Source of the DNA: Onchocerca lupi
Taxonomy: Eukaryota; Nematoda; Chromadorea; Rhabditida; Onchocercidae
Direction: 5' to 3'
Assembly (NCBI GenBank): GCA_028564675.1
Contig: JAOVVO010000132.1
Coordinates: 62,001 to 126,000, forward strand
Length of the DNA: 64,000 bases
Shown: positions 50,823-63,000 of the stretch, piece by piece
Numbering within the stretch: position 1 is the first letter of the stretch
Layout of the letters: each line of letters opens with the position of its first letter
The notes under the pieces: model-generated
Told to the model about the DNA's origin: nothing
The model's input: the letters and a program-made list of their open reading frames with translations, nothing else
The model's database searches: none
Program-made: the position numbers and the translations under genes

Positions 50823-51155
50823 TAACCCCATGTTCTCGATAAGAATCACCAAGGTGGTATATGGTATCAAAAATTTCAACAAAAATCTCGTCCTCCAATG
50901 AATGACTTTAGAGACTTTATGGCGCCGCCCTCCAGTTCCATTGCTCCGCCTTCCTTCTTGCTTTCTTATTCTCGTGCATATGGTGGGTGTGCCGTCGTTT
51001 TTTTCCGCAAACTGCAAGCATTGTACGTAGTGATGACACATGTTTGTGGTAGTGAATTGTATGGACACATGAGATGATGAAATAACAATTAAAAAGATTG
51101 GCGATGAGCCACTGGTCACAAGTTCGTCGTAATTAGTCAAGAAAAATGGAAACAA
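50823..51155. other. GC-richer segment open on both strands
   Basis: On the plus strand a frame reads GGIWYQKFQQKSRPPMNDFR, then DFMAPPSSSIAPPSFLLSYS, to a possible GTAGTG donor. On the minus strand a 113-codon frame includes EKNDGTPTICTRIRKQEGRR and SNGTGGRRHK. The core, about 50925-51000, is near 55% GC in a roughly 30% GC environment. It may be an exon on one strand or a promoter-proximal island; the sequence alone does not decide. Confidence 0.35.
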
Positions 51156-53234
51156 AATTTAAAAATTTAAATTTGATAGAAACAAATTTCAAGAATTCAA
51201 ATTCTTGGTCAGCAATATATAAGTTAGAGTAGATCATTGCCATCAAGCAATGCTACAAATAACGGAATGTTTTAGATCTATATTATCGATTAATTATTTT
51301 ATATCTTTCAGTTCTTGATTTGAAATCACCCTTCAATTATAAAACATTACACATATTAATATTAGCATTCATGAATAGGTACAAAGTTGGTGTCAAGATT
51401 TGAACGAATGAATTTATAACTTCTCAGTCACTTTGAATTCTTTTTTAAATTTTGCAAAATAAAATGAACGTAAGTAAATAAATAATAAGCTACTCCTCCT
51501 GCACCAGCTATGAGCTCCTCAAGTTTCTTTTTGAAACAATGAAATTTTATTATCAAATATTTGAGAGTACGTCTTCAAAGCTGTAGTAAAAAGACAGGTA
51601 ATGATGAGAAATCTTAACAAATAGTTTCAGTTCTATGTTCCTGAATATTTTCACCTTATCTTATTGAATGCATTTAATAAAAAAGATCAATTCTGGAATT
51701 TTTTAGACATTCGATTTTAAAGCAATTCAAAGGAATCAGAAAATACTATTTGCATCTCATTTCGTAGCCAAGTTCTCAGAGAATCTTTGGAAAATCAACA
51801 ATTACAGGTATTTTTAGCACTTAACATGTTGTCTTGTCAAATAATTTGCATGATGCGTGACACTGCTGATACTTTTAATGTTTATTTCCTTTAGAAAATT
51901 TCGTTTCATTTCACAAATAATATCATTTTGTTGTTTCACAGTGTTTGTGCTTATCAACATATCAAACTGAGAATTTTAAAAAATAAGAACTTATCCACCA
52001 TTCTGTTCCAATCAACTATGCACCGTTCATATATGACTTCAAAATTTTCTCAATTTTTTTAGAAAATTGGAAAGGTTTTTAGAGCATATAATTAATCTTT
52101 GCAATATAATAATAAAAGGAATATGTGATCTTGCTGTTCACAGTTCCTAATTTTATTTTGAGCTTTCATGGCATGTAATAGTAAATACTATAAAGGGAAG
52201 GAGAAGACAATGAAAACTGAGAAAATAAAGTGATTTGATTGATTGATTCTGTTTGTGCAAAAAAGATGATTGTTAAGGAGTAGTAGGATTAGAGATCAAA
52301 TTCATCCGAGATGTGGAGATTTTCTTTTTTGCGGTAAAATGACGTACAAGTAGAGAACTACTGCAGTCTCATCCTATTATTCCTTGCGAGACGAATGCAA
52401 ATGCAAATTTTTACAACAGAAAGTTTTTTTCAGTTTCTTTTTCATTAATGTACTTGATTACTCTGAAATAAGACGAAGAGTTAAATTGGTAAAAAATTGC
52501 GGAATTGCGAGGCAAATATGTTTAATGTAGATCATAAGGGAGAAAAGAGGATGATCAGAACGAAAATTATATGACATTTCATTGTTTCATCAGTCGGTAA
52601 GATCAATTTAGTTTGACAGGAATTTCTTTCTTATCAGTATTTTGCTTTGTCTAACTAATTAGTCTTTCATATTTTAACACGGCATCCCTCTTTTGTGCTT
52701 ATATTAATATTAGCGTGTTATTACCTCTGCTATATATTGACTTACTTATTTACACTCACATGATAAAGTAACCCACCAGATTTGCATCCAATCGGTTTTG
52801 GCTTTCGTATATCGTCGCCTTTTTTTTCTATGGCCAACTATTGGTCTCATAGTCAGAAAATGTGAAAGAAACAAGTCTTATTTCTTCTAAGCAAAGGAGA
52901 AAATGATGGTTTGTTCCAATTTTTTTTTCCTTTTTTCTTCATATAATAGTTTTGTAAAAAGAGAAAATTGAAAATTTAGAAAATTAGTTATAAGGGTTAT
53001 TATTTCAGGTGAAAATTAGTCACAAGTTTCAAATAAAAATTAGCTGGAATGAGTTATTATTTTAGATTTGTATGAATTCGTATCACTCATAGTAGTGTTT
53101 GCAAAAGTTTTCTGCTAATGCGTGCAATGAAAAATATTTGATAGATAGAAATATTACAGTAATGAACAGCTTGTGGTTCGATTAAATCGTTTCTGATGTG
53201 CAAGAGAGCAGCATTTTTTTCAACAGACGTAAAT

Positions 53235-54182
53235 TGACCTTCTCTTGGGCAACCTAAATTAAATGACCACTCTCAACAAAGATTTATAATCAGAGATTAG
53301 AAATCAACGTTAGAAATCAAAAAACTAAGTGGACAGAGAATAGAAATAGTGACTTGCAGAGAATTAAAAAAGGCAAGATAGAAAGTCAGCTGTTTGTGGC
53401 AATCGTTGCATTTAGAATTTGTTTGCTCGATCATTGAAAGATGAAAAACCTAATTTATCAGATGGCTGAAATAGGAAAATGGAATACTACGAGAGAGGTC
53501 AGGTTACAGGGAAAGAAATGAAGATGGAGTATTGAATTTAATGAGAGAATTGAAGAGATGTTGAATTTGACCAGAGAGCTCGATCTCTTTAATAGTTGAC
53601 CCCAGAGAATGCTGAACAAATCCGTCTATGCTGCCCTCTCAACATAGTCAAATGAATGACCAACTGTCCACTTTCTTTGCTTGTTTTTTCGAAAGAGAGG
53701 GACTGAAAATTGAAGAAGAGAGGGGTCATCGTCCTCCAAAATGACCTTTTCTCCTTTTCACTCACTTTTCAAATATTTTTGACTGCACATTGCTAATGAT
53801 AATGATAGTTATCTGGAAACATTACTGGATTTCAATCCTGACCTTTATTTTCCGAATTTCTTGTTTTGCTAATAATTCTCGCAAAAACATCGGAAAAAAA
53901 CGCTCCCTAAGTTAAACTTTTTTTCTACATCATGGAAACATTTCATATTTTCTGCTTCAATATTCTGAAATGATTAGTTGGACTTTATTGATTCTACATA
54001 GTTTAGAAAGAAGGCTATCATAGCAAAAGGTATAGTAGTAGATCAGAACCAATAATATCATTTCAAATTAAAAGCATTAATTGTCAAAGTTTTCTTGCAA
54101 AATGAAGCAGTATCACCAAATAAAAGAATAAAGCATGGTTTGATCCGAGATCAGAGGGCTCCATCTCTTTAATAATTGACCC
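53235..54182. promoter_or_regulatory. Cluster of ten TGACC/GGTCA half-sites
   Basis: TGACC or its complement occurs at about 53235, 53263, 53497, 53568, 53598, 53658, 53734, 53751, 53839 and 54178. From the base composition I would expect fewer than one in this length (rough hand estimate). AGGTCA/TGACCT is the half-site of nuclear receptors. A direct AGGTCAGGTTA is at 53496. The cluster lies just left of the GC-rich island at 54.4-54.9 kb. An enhancer role is inference. Confidence 0.4.
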
Positions 54183-54193
54183 CAAAGATTGCT
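53570..54193. repeat. Direct repeat of about 42 bp, two copies 580 bp apart
   Basis: Copy 1 (53570-53612) contains GCTCGATCTCTTTAATAGTT followed by GACCCCAGAGAATGCT. Copy 2 (54150-54193) contains GCTCCATCTCTTTAATAATT followed by GACCCCAAAGATTGCT. Both begin with an AGAG-rich stretch. Each carries one of the TGACC sites of the cluster. Confidence 0.8.
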
Positions 54194-54195
54194 CT

Positions 54196-54244
54196 AGAAA
54201 GTTAGAGGATATTTTTGAACTCCAAAAATATCCTCTAACTTTCT
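54196..54244. repeat. Perfect hairpin: 22-bp arms, 5-nt loop
   Basis: AGAAAGTTAGAGGATATTTT followed by TG (54196-54217) is the exact reverse complement of 54223-54244. The loop is AACTC. It starts three bases after the second copy of the 42-bp repeat. Perfect pairing over two helical turns is unusual for non-coding DNA and would form a strong foldback in RNA. Confidence 0.9.
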
Positions 54245-54419
54245 TCTAGTTAATTTCAAAAGGTCCAAAAGCAAATTTTTCGCTATAATAAATTTTTGGT
54301 TTGGTGTGAGCGTGTAAAAAGATGAAAAAAAGGCATGTAATTCAAATGAAAAGATGCCCTTGGATTGTTTGATTTTTTTTGTGATTTATTCATTTTGAAG
54401 GGTTTATGCCACTATTATT

Positions 54420-54960
54420 GCTACTGGTCTAAAACGATGCGAGGTAAGACGCAGGCAATGTTGGGGAAAAGTAGTTATCGGAGCACCGAGCCGAGCTCTG
54501 ATACCTACAATTTGTCGGCCGGTTAGCTGTGGATTTTTTTTAGCGTAAAAAGCGAGTTTTCAAAAATGGATTTTTTGTACGAAACGAGGGGAAGAGGAAT
54601 TTTTTCACTGCACACATAATAATCCTTCAATTCGTTAAGCTATTCATTCAAACGTGGAACAAAGAATGTTGAAAAAAGTTTGGAGTTGAGAGGTAACGAC
54701 GGAGTTCGGCGTTTGGTTGGCTATAATGGGAAGAATTGAAGCTGGCGACTACCGAAGCGACGACGAGTGCGCATTCATTCCTTCTGTAACTCATCCATAT
54801 TAAACGATTTTTTGTAGCGAATTGTTCGACATCGATCCATATGTGTGCCCAATCTATCTATCGTTTTTTGCTTGGCGTCGAATTATGAGTGTAACTGGCC
54901 GTTGCTGGCTGTTTTTACTCACCAAAATTTGCGGAATTTTTTTCCCCGGCCTTTAATATG
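54420..54960. other. GC-rich island with short open frames on both strands
   Basis: The segment contains stretches such as GAGCACCGAGCCGAGCTCTG and GCGACTACCGAAGCGACGAC, far richer in C, G and CpG than its surroundings. A plus-strand ATG at 54726 opens MGRIEAGDYRSDDECAFIPS with a GTAACT after it. On the minus strand MSYRRNECALVVASVVASFN is open across the same bases. This may be a promoter with a 5' UTR or first exon. Direction is undecided. Confidence 0.4.
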
Positions 54961-57900
54961 AGGCAGCAGAGAGTTTTAAAAGAAATGATGACTGGTTGAA
55001 TTTGCTCAGCTAATCACAATTTACATTTCCATCTCATCCATAAAATTTTGCTAATAACATTGTTAAACTCTATTTTATTGTTAATTGACATTTCACATTT
55101 ACATCACTTTTGAAACGTACCGCTTCCGATGATTATCTTAGTCAGTTTGAAAGTTTAAGAAAACTAATATGCTCGATTTATTGCTAATTTAAATTACTTT
55201 GAAATGGTACCACTCCTTTCGATGTATGCATTTGTATCGGTCATTTAATCATTTTGTTCATTGGTTATGCAAAGTTTTGGAAACTTTGAAAAAAAAATAA
55301 CATTTCACTTAGTTTAATCTCAAAAATCTCACTTGGTTTAATCTCAGAAGTTCAATATTATACGAAAAGACTTATGGATTTTTTAAAAAAAAGTTTTTTA
55401 AAGACGAACCATTTTGTCATGTCAATATTTTGAAACACTTTCTGTTTGAAAACTTCGAAAAAGTGAATTTTAATGAAACGTAGCATTTTAACTAACTGTC
55501 AAATAATATACATCAATCAATTTTGAGAACAAAATTTCCTTAACGAACAACTCAAATAATGGTGCTAAGAGATACAAAGCGATAATAAATCATTGCTTTT
55601 TAAATAAGTAATTTTTTTGGGACATTAAGAAATCGTAGGATTGCTTTGTTTTTTTCTTTTTTTTCATTTTTCATAAAGAATATATTGCTGAAATCTCCTT
55701 ATAATTTTCTTCATTTCCGAAAATAAATTCCGTTTTTCAAATTTAAAGAACATGTGATGCTTTTTTTCTTCATTTTTTCTCAAGACTCAAAATTGTAATT
55801 TTGAAATTCATCGAATTTTTTTGATATTGATGTTTCCTATTCTTTTTTTTCTTTTAGTTTTGATTTAAGATGAATAAACTTTGAAAATTGATTTTTTAAT
55901 TGAAAATTCCTAAAGACATCTTAGAAAACATGATTTTCAGCTTCCTAAATTTGCCCAATCCATAATGCTGTTGATTTCTTGGCATTATTTCCTATAGAAT
56001 TTAGTTTTAGTTATCGATAAACAGTAGCGCTTGAATTATCCTGAAAATTTGAATGGTAAGATTTGGGATCGTTTCGCTAAAGAAGTACAGTAGTGTTTAA
56101 TAAATTTTTTTGTGACACTTTTTCATTTTAATTAACGAAAAATCAAGTAAAATAAAGTGGAAGTTTGGAATTATTCTTTCTATTCTTGTTCAAAGTCACA
56201 AAAATACTACTTGCATCATTAATTTGTTGAGGTACTCCAGAATCGAAAGTTACTAAGTTCAGAGAGGTTGTTAAAACAAACTTGTATATTATCTTACCGC
56301 TTCTAAGGAAATATACTAAGAATAATCGAAAGTTATTACCAGGCGAATGAGTCATTCTGAAAATTGATAATGAGGAAGGTTGGATGATTCTGTGGACACG
56401 CACAGTGATTCAAAAGTCATCTATTTAAATAAAGAATTGTAAGCCAAATTCGCATGGACATACATGGAATCAGCGAATTGAATATTTCAAAAAATGTTGC
56501 CAGAAATAATGATTTGGTGAGTTGTGCTATTTCAGTGTTTTGCGAACCGAAAAATTAAAATTTCTTTTAGCGAAGCGATTTCACTGTCTTGGAAAGATGA
56601 TTGTCTTCTGCTGTTTCAAATCTAGAAGTCTTCTAATTTAAATTGCAATTTCAAAAAATTATGAAAATTTAAATGAAACATTTTGTTAGAAAAGATCATT
56701 AGCTTATTGCCCGATTTTTCCAATTTGACGTGCTCTTTTAATTTCAAAGTTCTTGCATACTTAATTATTAAGCATTTGATTGACTTAGTCATATGTCATA
56801 TGTATTTGCTATTTCAAAGCATTTTATTTTAAACTATTGAAATTTGTAACACATAATTTGATTTACAACTCAGACTTATGAAATTTACATCTTTAGTCTG
56901 GTCATTACTGCATAATATGTTCTTTTGCACACTGATATTCATTTAGAACTTCTCGCGGATCACAATTAAAGCACAAAAAAAGTAAGTTTTGAAAACTTCA
57001 GTGTTGCTAAATTATAAAATTTAAATTTACTGGTTTAAATATAAGGGTTCTTTTTTAGATTGCCTCCTTATTTAATGTTGAACAAAAGAATTTCATTATG
57101 ATAACTGGTTTAATTGAAAATGTCAATCCTTTCGTTTTATGTAGATCTTTTTTGATAATCTTACTCTATTTTCCTTTTCTTCTACAGAATTAAGTTACTA
57201 TGAATTTTCTTGAGATAACGTTCTAATTTTAATTTTGTTATCTTCATTAATTTTAATATCGAGGTTTTTGCTTTGAAATCAAGAAAGCAGAGATGAATTA
57301 CTACGACAGTAGATACGCATCTGATCTTTGATACTCCCAAAACTCCTCTTTGACAAGTGACAAATAATGACGATAATAATTGATTTTACTAGTTGTTGTC
57401 TCGAATTTGAACTATTCACGTTACTCATTTAGTGCTTTTTTTTTTTCTCAGCATGAAAAGAGGTAGCGAGAAAAGGATATCTGGAAAGTAGATGGTTTAG
57501 CATTTGAGATGACCTTAAAAAGGTCTGGAATTTGATACGATAAAAATTTCCTTATCATCATCTTCCTTAAAACGTCTTTGTTCCCTACTGTTAATTTCCT
57601 CAGCATAATCTAGCGCTATTTATGTTATGTTATTAAAAAGTTCAGAAATTTTTTTCTACCGAATTTAAAACCAGAAACGAACCGGTGGTGAATTTCCTGC
57701 CAGTGCCAGGCGTTATCGTCACCATCATCATTCGCTATTCCTTTATCCATCCTAATGTCGCTTTTGCTTCATGCATTCTGGTTTCTTTTCAAAATAAAAA
57801 AACTCATTTCTCTCAAAAATTTGTCTTTTTTTTTTTAGATTTTAGGACGAATGGCAAATAGACAGACAGACAAATACATACACAAATATAAATATTTATC

Positions 57901-59914
57901 TATACGAATATATAGTGAGTGATATGTATATGGGCAAGGGACAGAAAGACATATTGAATTGTCGTGAGTTTTGTGGATTTTTGATTTTTTTTTTTAGTAT
58001 TTTAAGCAAACATTTAATCAGAAAATTATCAGCACGCTTTTAGAAAATTATCATAACGCTTCTTTCCTGATAATTCTTAATGTAACATTGTAAAAGGTGT
58101 GCGACAAACTTACCTTAACATATTCTTTGACCTTTTTACAACGTCCGTTTTGTGGACATTTTCTTGCTTTCATTATTTACATTTGTTTTCTTGCTTAATT
58201 GTCGCTATTAAAAGTTTCGAATAGGTTCATTTCAATTAAAGTCTCAAGTTCTTATCATACTCGATCTTTAACAGTATATCTTCCATCGCAAATGAGAACA
58301 GGCAAAGATGTTCTCAGAAAGTTGCTCAATTGTTAAGCAAAGACTCTTAAAACTAGCTTAAATATTTGTGATATATTGCTATTATTTTTGAAAAAATGTT
58401 TTGCAAATCACTTTTCTTTATTAAATAAATGTAAATTTGAATCTGAATAAGCACTGTGAAATATTTTAGAAATGAAAAAAAAAATGAAAGGTAATAGTAG
58501 ATTTAATTTGATATTCAATGCCCATGACTGATATTGAACCTGGTTCTATTGGTAGATTTGTATCTGAATAAATTGAACATTTTCGCGCGGAATATTTTCA
58601 TATAAAAATTAAATTTGGTTAAAAAATCTTGGATTTATTCTTTTTATATTTTTTTTTCCACTGATGATTTATAAGAGTAAAATTTTTATTAAATAATCTA
58701 TAAATATATCAGAAACAATGTAAACCCATTTGTTGATAGAATTACTAATTGTCAAGTGATCCTTTACTTTTCATCGCTATGAAACAGGACAGGTAAACTT
58801 GTAATAAATTTTGGTAGTCATTTTAAAAAAAAATAATTGGTATGAAACTGCATATTTATATCATGCATATGAGTATTTCGGCATTTCCAACTTTTTTATT
58901 TAAATCTGGTAGGTATCCAAAACTTATTTTTTGAGTACTTTTGCACATTGACACTTAACTGTCCTTTATTTTTTTTCACTACATATTAAGAAATGGAAAT
59001 TGAGGTAAATATTCGCTTAGGCAATGATATATTATGCATAAATTCTGGCACATTTTCCAAAAAAAATATGACAAATTAACAACCAAATTTGAATGGCTTT
59101 TTTTTGAATTTAGATATTTACATTCATGTTTTGTTTTTTTAGTTAAAAATTGTTAAAAATATCTAGTATTTCTAAAACATATTATATCTTGCAAATACAC
59201 TACTTGTTAAAAGAAATTTTGATCATCCCGCTAAGTTCAACATAATTTTTTTGCAAATTCTTCGAAAAAGCATAAATTTTAACTGCAAGAAAAACTAAAT
59301 GCTCATTGATGTTTTTGTTGGGAAAACCTGAATTCCTTGTTTAGATTTTTATAAACATGAAGAATTTTATCTTATAAATGATTAAAACATTTTCCTAGAA
59401 TTATTAAAATATTCAAGAAATCAGAAAATCTTCAGATATTCTATCACTTTCATGATAATTCTGAATTCCTCTTTTTTTTTTTTTGTTTTCATATCATTTT
59501 TATCTTTTCCAACATAATACCTTTGCAATTTTTTTTGTTTTTTTCGATAATAAAAATAGTGCTAACGGTTATCCAGTTTTTAATGAAGTTAGTGCAGTAA
59601 AAACGTCAAAATTTTAATGGTGCATCCTTAAAATGCTTTATTTTTCTGTTGTATTCTACAATAACAAATATACCGGTTTCTGCTTTCCAAAGTAATGTTT
59701 GTGCAGCTGTTTTAGCTTTTATCACTTCTTTTTTGATTAATTTTGATGTGTTTTCGTAATAAGAATCCTTTGCTTGTTTTACTTGCCACTTAAACTTTTC
59801 TCAGTTCAATTCTTTGTTTTTTAACATTTAATTGCTCATTTTAAAATTTATTTCATTATAAATTTTTCGTGAAAGTAATACTGAAATTGGATGAATTATA
59901 TTACTTTTTATCAG
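54961..59914. other. AT-rich interval, no supported exon
   Basis: A GC-richer patch at about 57675-57760 (GAAACGAACCGGTGGTGAAT...) is open on both strands and has no splice support that I trust. Short tetranucleotide runs (AGACAGACAGACAAATACAT) lie at about 57860. Nothing else is recognisable. Confidence 0.45.
55297..55347. repeat. Tandem duplication of about 24 bp
   Basis: TTTCACTTAGTTTAATCTCA is followed at once by the diverged copy TCTCACTTGGTTTAATCTCA in AT-rich non-coding DNA. Confidence 0.75.
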
Positions 59915-60018
59915 TTGGCATTGCGGTCGGATGAATCGGGAAAGGAAGCGATCATTAGCTTCAATTTATCAGAATTGGGAATGGTTCTTCCGGGAATTTC
60001 GGAGAATAACACATACTT
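59915..60018 (+). CDS. Candidate internal exon, unidentified
   Basis: A T-rich acceptor (TTACTTTTTATCAG, ending at 59914) and a GTAAGA donor (60019) bound 34 in-frame codons plus two bases: LALRSDESGKEAIISFNLSE, then LGMVLPGISENNTY. The segment is about 44% GC in a roughly 30% GC region, and the other five frames are interrupted. This is the best isolated exon in the right half, on the plus strand, phase 0 in and phase 2 out. I find neither neighbouring exons nor a known motif, so the gene must have long introns or extend beyond the window. Confidence 0.45.
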
Positions 60019-63000
60019 GTAAGAAGTAGGCAAGTAATGGAGTTTCTCAAATATGAAACTTTTATTTATTTCTTGTGCAGTGAATCCAAATTAGGATTCT
60101 ATTGCTGGATATTTAGCAGTTAATTGTCTTTCATTTCGATCTTCCAATTTTTATGCAGTAATTGAGGTGAAATATACGGATTAATTTTAGCGAGAAGCAA
60201 TTTGTAAATTTTTAACGGATTTTTTTTTTCGAAGAATTTTTAACTAGTCAACGATTATAGAAGATTACAGCAAAAGTCTAACGATTTTAATTGAAAATAA
60301 TGCGTTGCTTTTCTCTCTATTAAAATACTATTTTCTCCAAAATCGATTAATAAATAATTAAATTTAGAAACAACAACCTATGAAATTTATTTTAGTCATC
60401 ATAAAATTAACTATATTATTTAACACCCATTACTTCTCTTTTTATTTATCACAAGTTTGTAAAATGCATTTAATCTGAAATTGCTATTTTTGTGTTTTCA
60501 TTTCACACCACAAACTTTATGAAATTTCCATGATGTAAAGGCGTGTTGATTGGTGGCCCAATGTGAAGTTTTTGAGATGTTGGCCAGGATGAGAGAGGAA
60601 AGATAAACTGACTTGCTTACCCATCTGTTTGCCAAGTACAGCAATTTTGATACTTTTTTCAATGGCGTCAGGACTGACCTTTTTAAATGAAATTTTGAGA
60701 AAAAATCTGTCCTTTATTTCTCATGTCTTTTTTATGAAATGTTTTTTGCTAAAGTGCAATATAAGTGTAAAATTTTTGTGTATTCGAGAACAATTTTAGG
60801 AAAGAAGAAAGGAAAAAAACTCTATTCTTTCTTCTTTTCTTTCTTTCTCAGAAATTTCCTTTTTTTTAACTCTTTTTTTTTTTGATAAATTATGCCATTT
60901 TTCAATGAGAAGCATTTCGGTTTTTTTTTTTTTCATTGCTTCGAAATCATTTCAGATTTTTATAAACTTTTCCATCTTTTTCATTAAAAAAAAAGCCGAA
61001 ATAACGATGATGAACTTCAAAAAAGCCTTCGTTTTCTGTTTAATTTACATCTTAATTTAAAACCCCACTCGCAGAAACACAAATCTTTCCACACCTCCAT
61101 AATTCATTTTTCATTTTCTCTCTTAATTTCGAGAAGATAACAAAGGAATTTGTATTTCAACAACTTTTCGTGATTTTTGGTGAAACTTATTAGAACAAAC
61201 TGATATCATTACGAGATTATTTTCTGAACTGATAAAAAATTCTAGTTGAGAATCTCATGGCAATTGATTCTTATTCTTTTCTATTTAGTAGTCACGGAAT
61301 AACTATAATTAACGAAGCTTACTTTTTGATAAGAAAAGACGAAATGTAGGACGATATTTTGCACAGTAACATGGAATTCTGAGCTGTTATTTCACTATGT
61401 TTACATATTATTCTTCGACTTATCGCACATCTGTTTCTCATTTGTAATCGTTGCAGTGTATTTTAAAATATGTAATACGATGAGGTAGAAACACCAATAA
61501 TAATTAATATAAAATTAAAATAAAGCAAAAAAAGTTTGTTTGCGAGATTATATTTGAATGAATCATCAATAAATTTAATCAACGTGTATGTATTTCCCTA
61601 TTTATAATGGAATGTTAAGTTATTTGTTGTGTTGATAAATCGAATCATTAAATATGAGCACATATAGATTTACTCACTCACTATTATGACTAATTACTCT
61701 TACTATGAAAGCTATTTAAATTGCAAATCCGAGTTAAACTAACAGCTCAATTGAGATGAGTTTGATCAAGTTGCTATTTGCAACAGTCAATAGATTGTAA
61801 TGCCCAGTTATTCTAATCTTTCAATTTGTATGTTTTGCCTTTTGAAAATTGAACTTATTCTGGACTTTTTTTTTTTTTGAAGTTATTCTAAAGTTTCATA
61901 GACTTGTCTTTCAAGGTTCTTCTGGGATCAGATAATTTAGGATTGGAGATGTGAATTGGTTCCATTATTCTTCCATCATTTGATTAATGTGTATTGTACG
62001 ATAGGAAACATTTGTGTGAGTTAATTCAAAGTTAGTAGGTCTTTTTAGCAAAGTCGAATTGGAAATATTTCATAATTTCCCGATATGAATGCATTTTTTT
62101 AATTTTTTGAGCTTTTATGATTCGAAACAATAGATAATTAGGACTTTTGCTGACTTGCCTTTATAATCAAAAGCGAATATAATTTGTTGCAGTTTATGCA
62201 AATAGCAGTTGACAAATTGCAATAACTATTCAGCGATTGATATTATTATTTTTAAAGAATAAATTATTATTCGAAAATCTCTGTAGTAAAATTAAACTAT
62301 TTAAAAAAATTAACTGCTACTTTTGTTTGAAATGTGGACATCATTGAATGGAGCCAAACTTTAGCTTCACTTTTGTTGAAATATTCTGAAACTGGAATAA
62401 TTATTTACTCGACCCTTTTCTACTCGTAAAGGTGGATAACACCGTCTTGTACAATCAGCAAAATTAAATGCACTTAATAAACTTTAGTTATTTTGGATTT
62501 TGTGAACCAATTTAAAGTTTATTTTTTATCAAATATAACAAGTGATTCGAAAATGCTTAAGCTCTTTTCTCTAATAAATCTAAAATTAACTAAATTACTT
62601 CCCTTAAAAGTAAAACTTTAAAGGTTTAACAAAAAAATTGTTATGGTCCAAGTTACTGAGAAAGTTTCAAAGTCACAAACTCCTCAATTATCCTATTTTG
62701 CATTTTGGGTTTTTCCCCTCATTTACTGCAACTTGGATAAGTTGTTTGCAACAGAACATTTTGTTGTTGCTGCTATTTCCTTTGAGACTGAACTGGATAA
62801 TAAACTTTTCCATTATTAACAATTATTTGAAACTCCTAACAGTTAGTTCGGGATGGCACCACATTTTTACATGAAATTTCAAATGTTTGACTGCTTTTGT
62901 CATCGTTAATTGATATCATCAATTAATTATCATTAATCAAGGTGTTCAATTGCCTATCTGTTTTATTTCTGTTTGTTTTCTTCTCGTTTTTTTTTCTTTT

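Larger units (their letters stand above)
47441..53234. other. Long interval, no supported gene
   Basis: AT-rich with a T-rich hydrophobic-coding stretch at 48.15-48.41 kb that is probably compositional. A candidate exon at 48461-48544 and a GC-richer segment at 50.8-51.15 kb are listed separately. A short inverted repeat CAAGAATTCAAATTCTTG lies at about 51190. Confidence 0.45.

Noticed and set aside
57675..57800. GC-richer patch open on both strands (plus TRNEPVVNFLPVPGVIVTII; minus DKGIANDDGDDNAWHWQE)
   Set aside because: No convincing splice sites on either strand and no recognisable motif, so not called as an exon.
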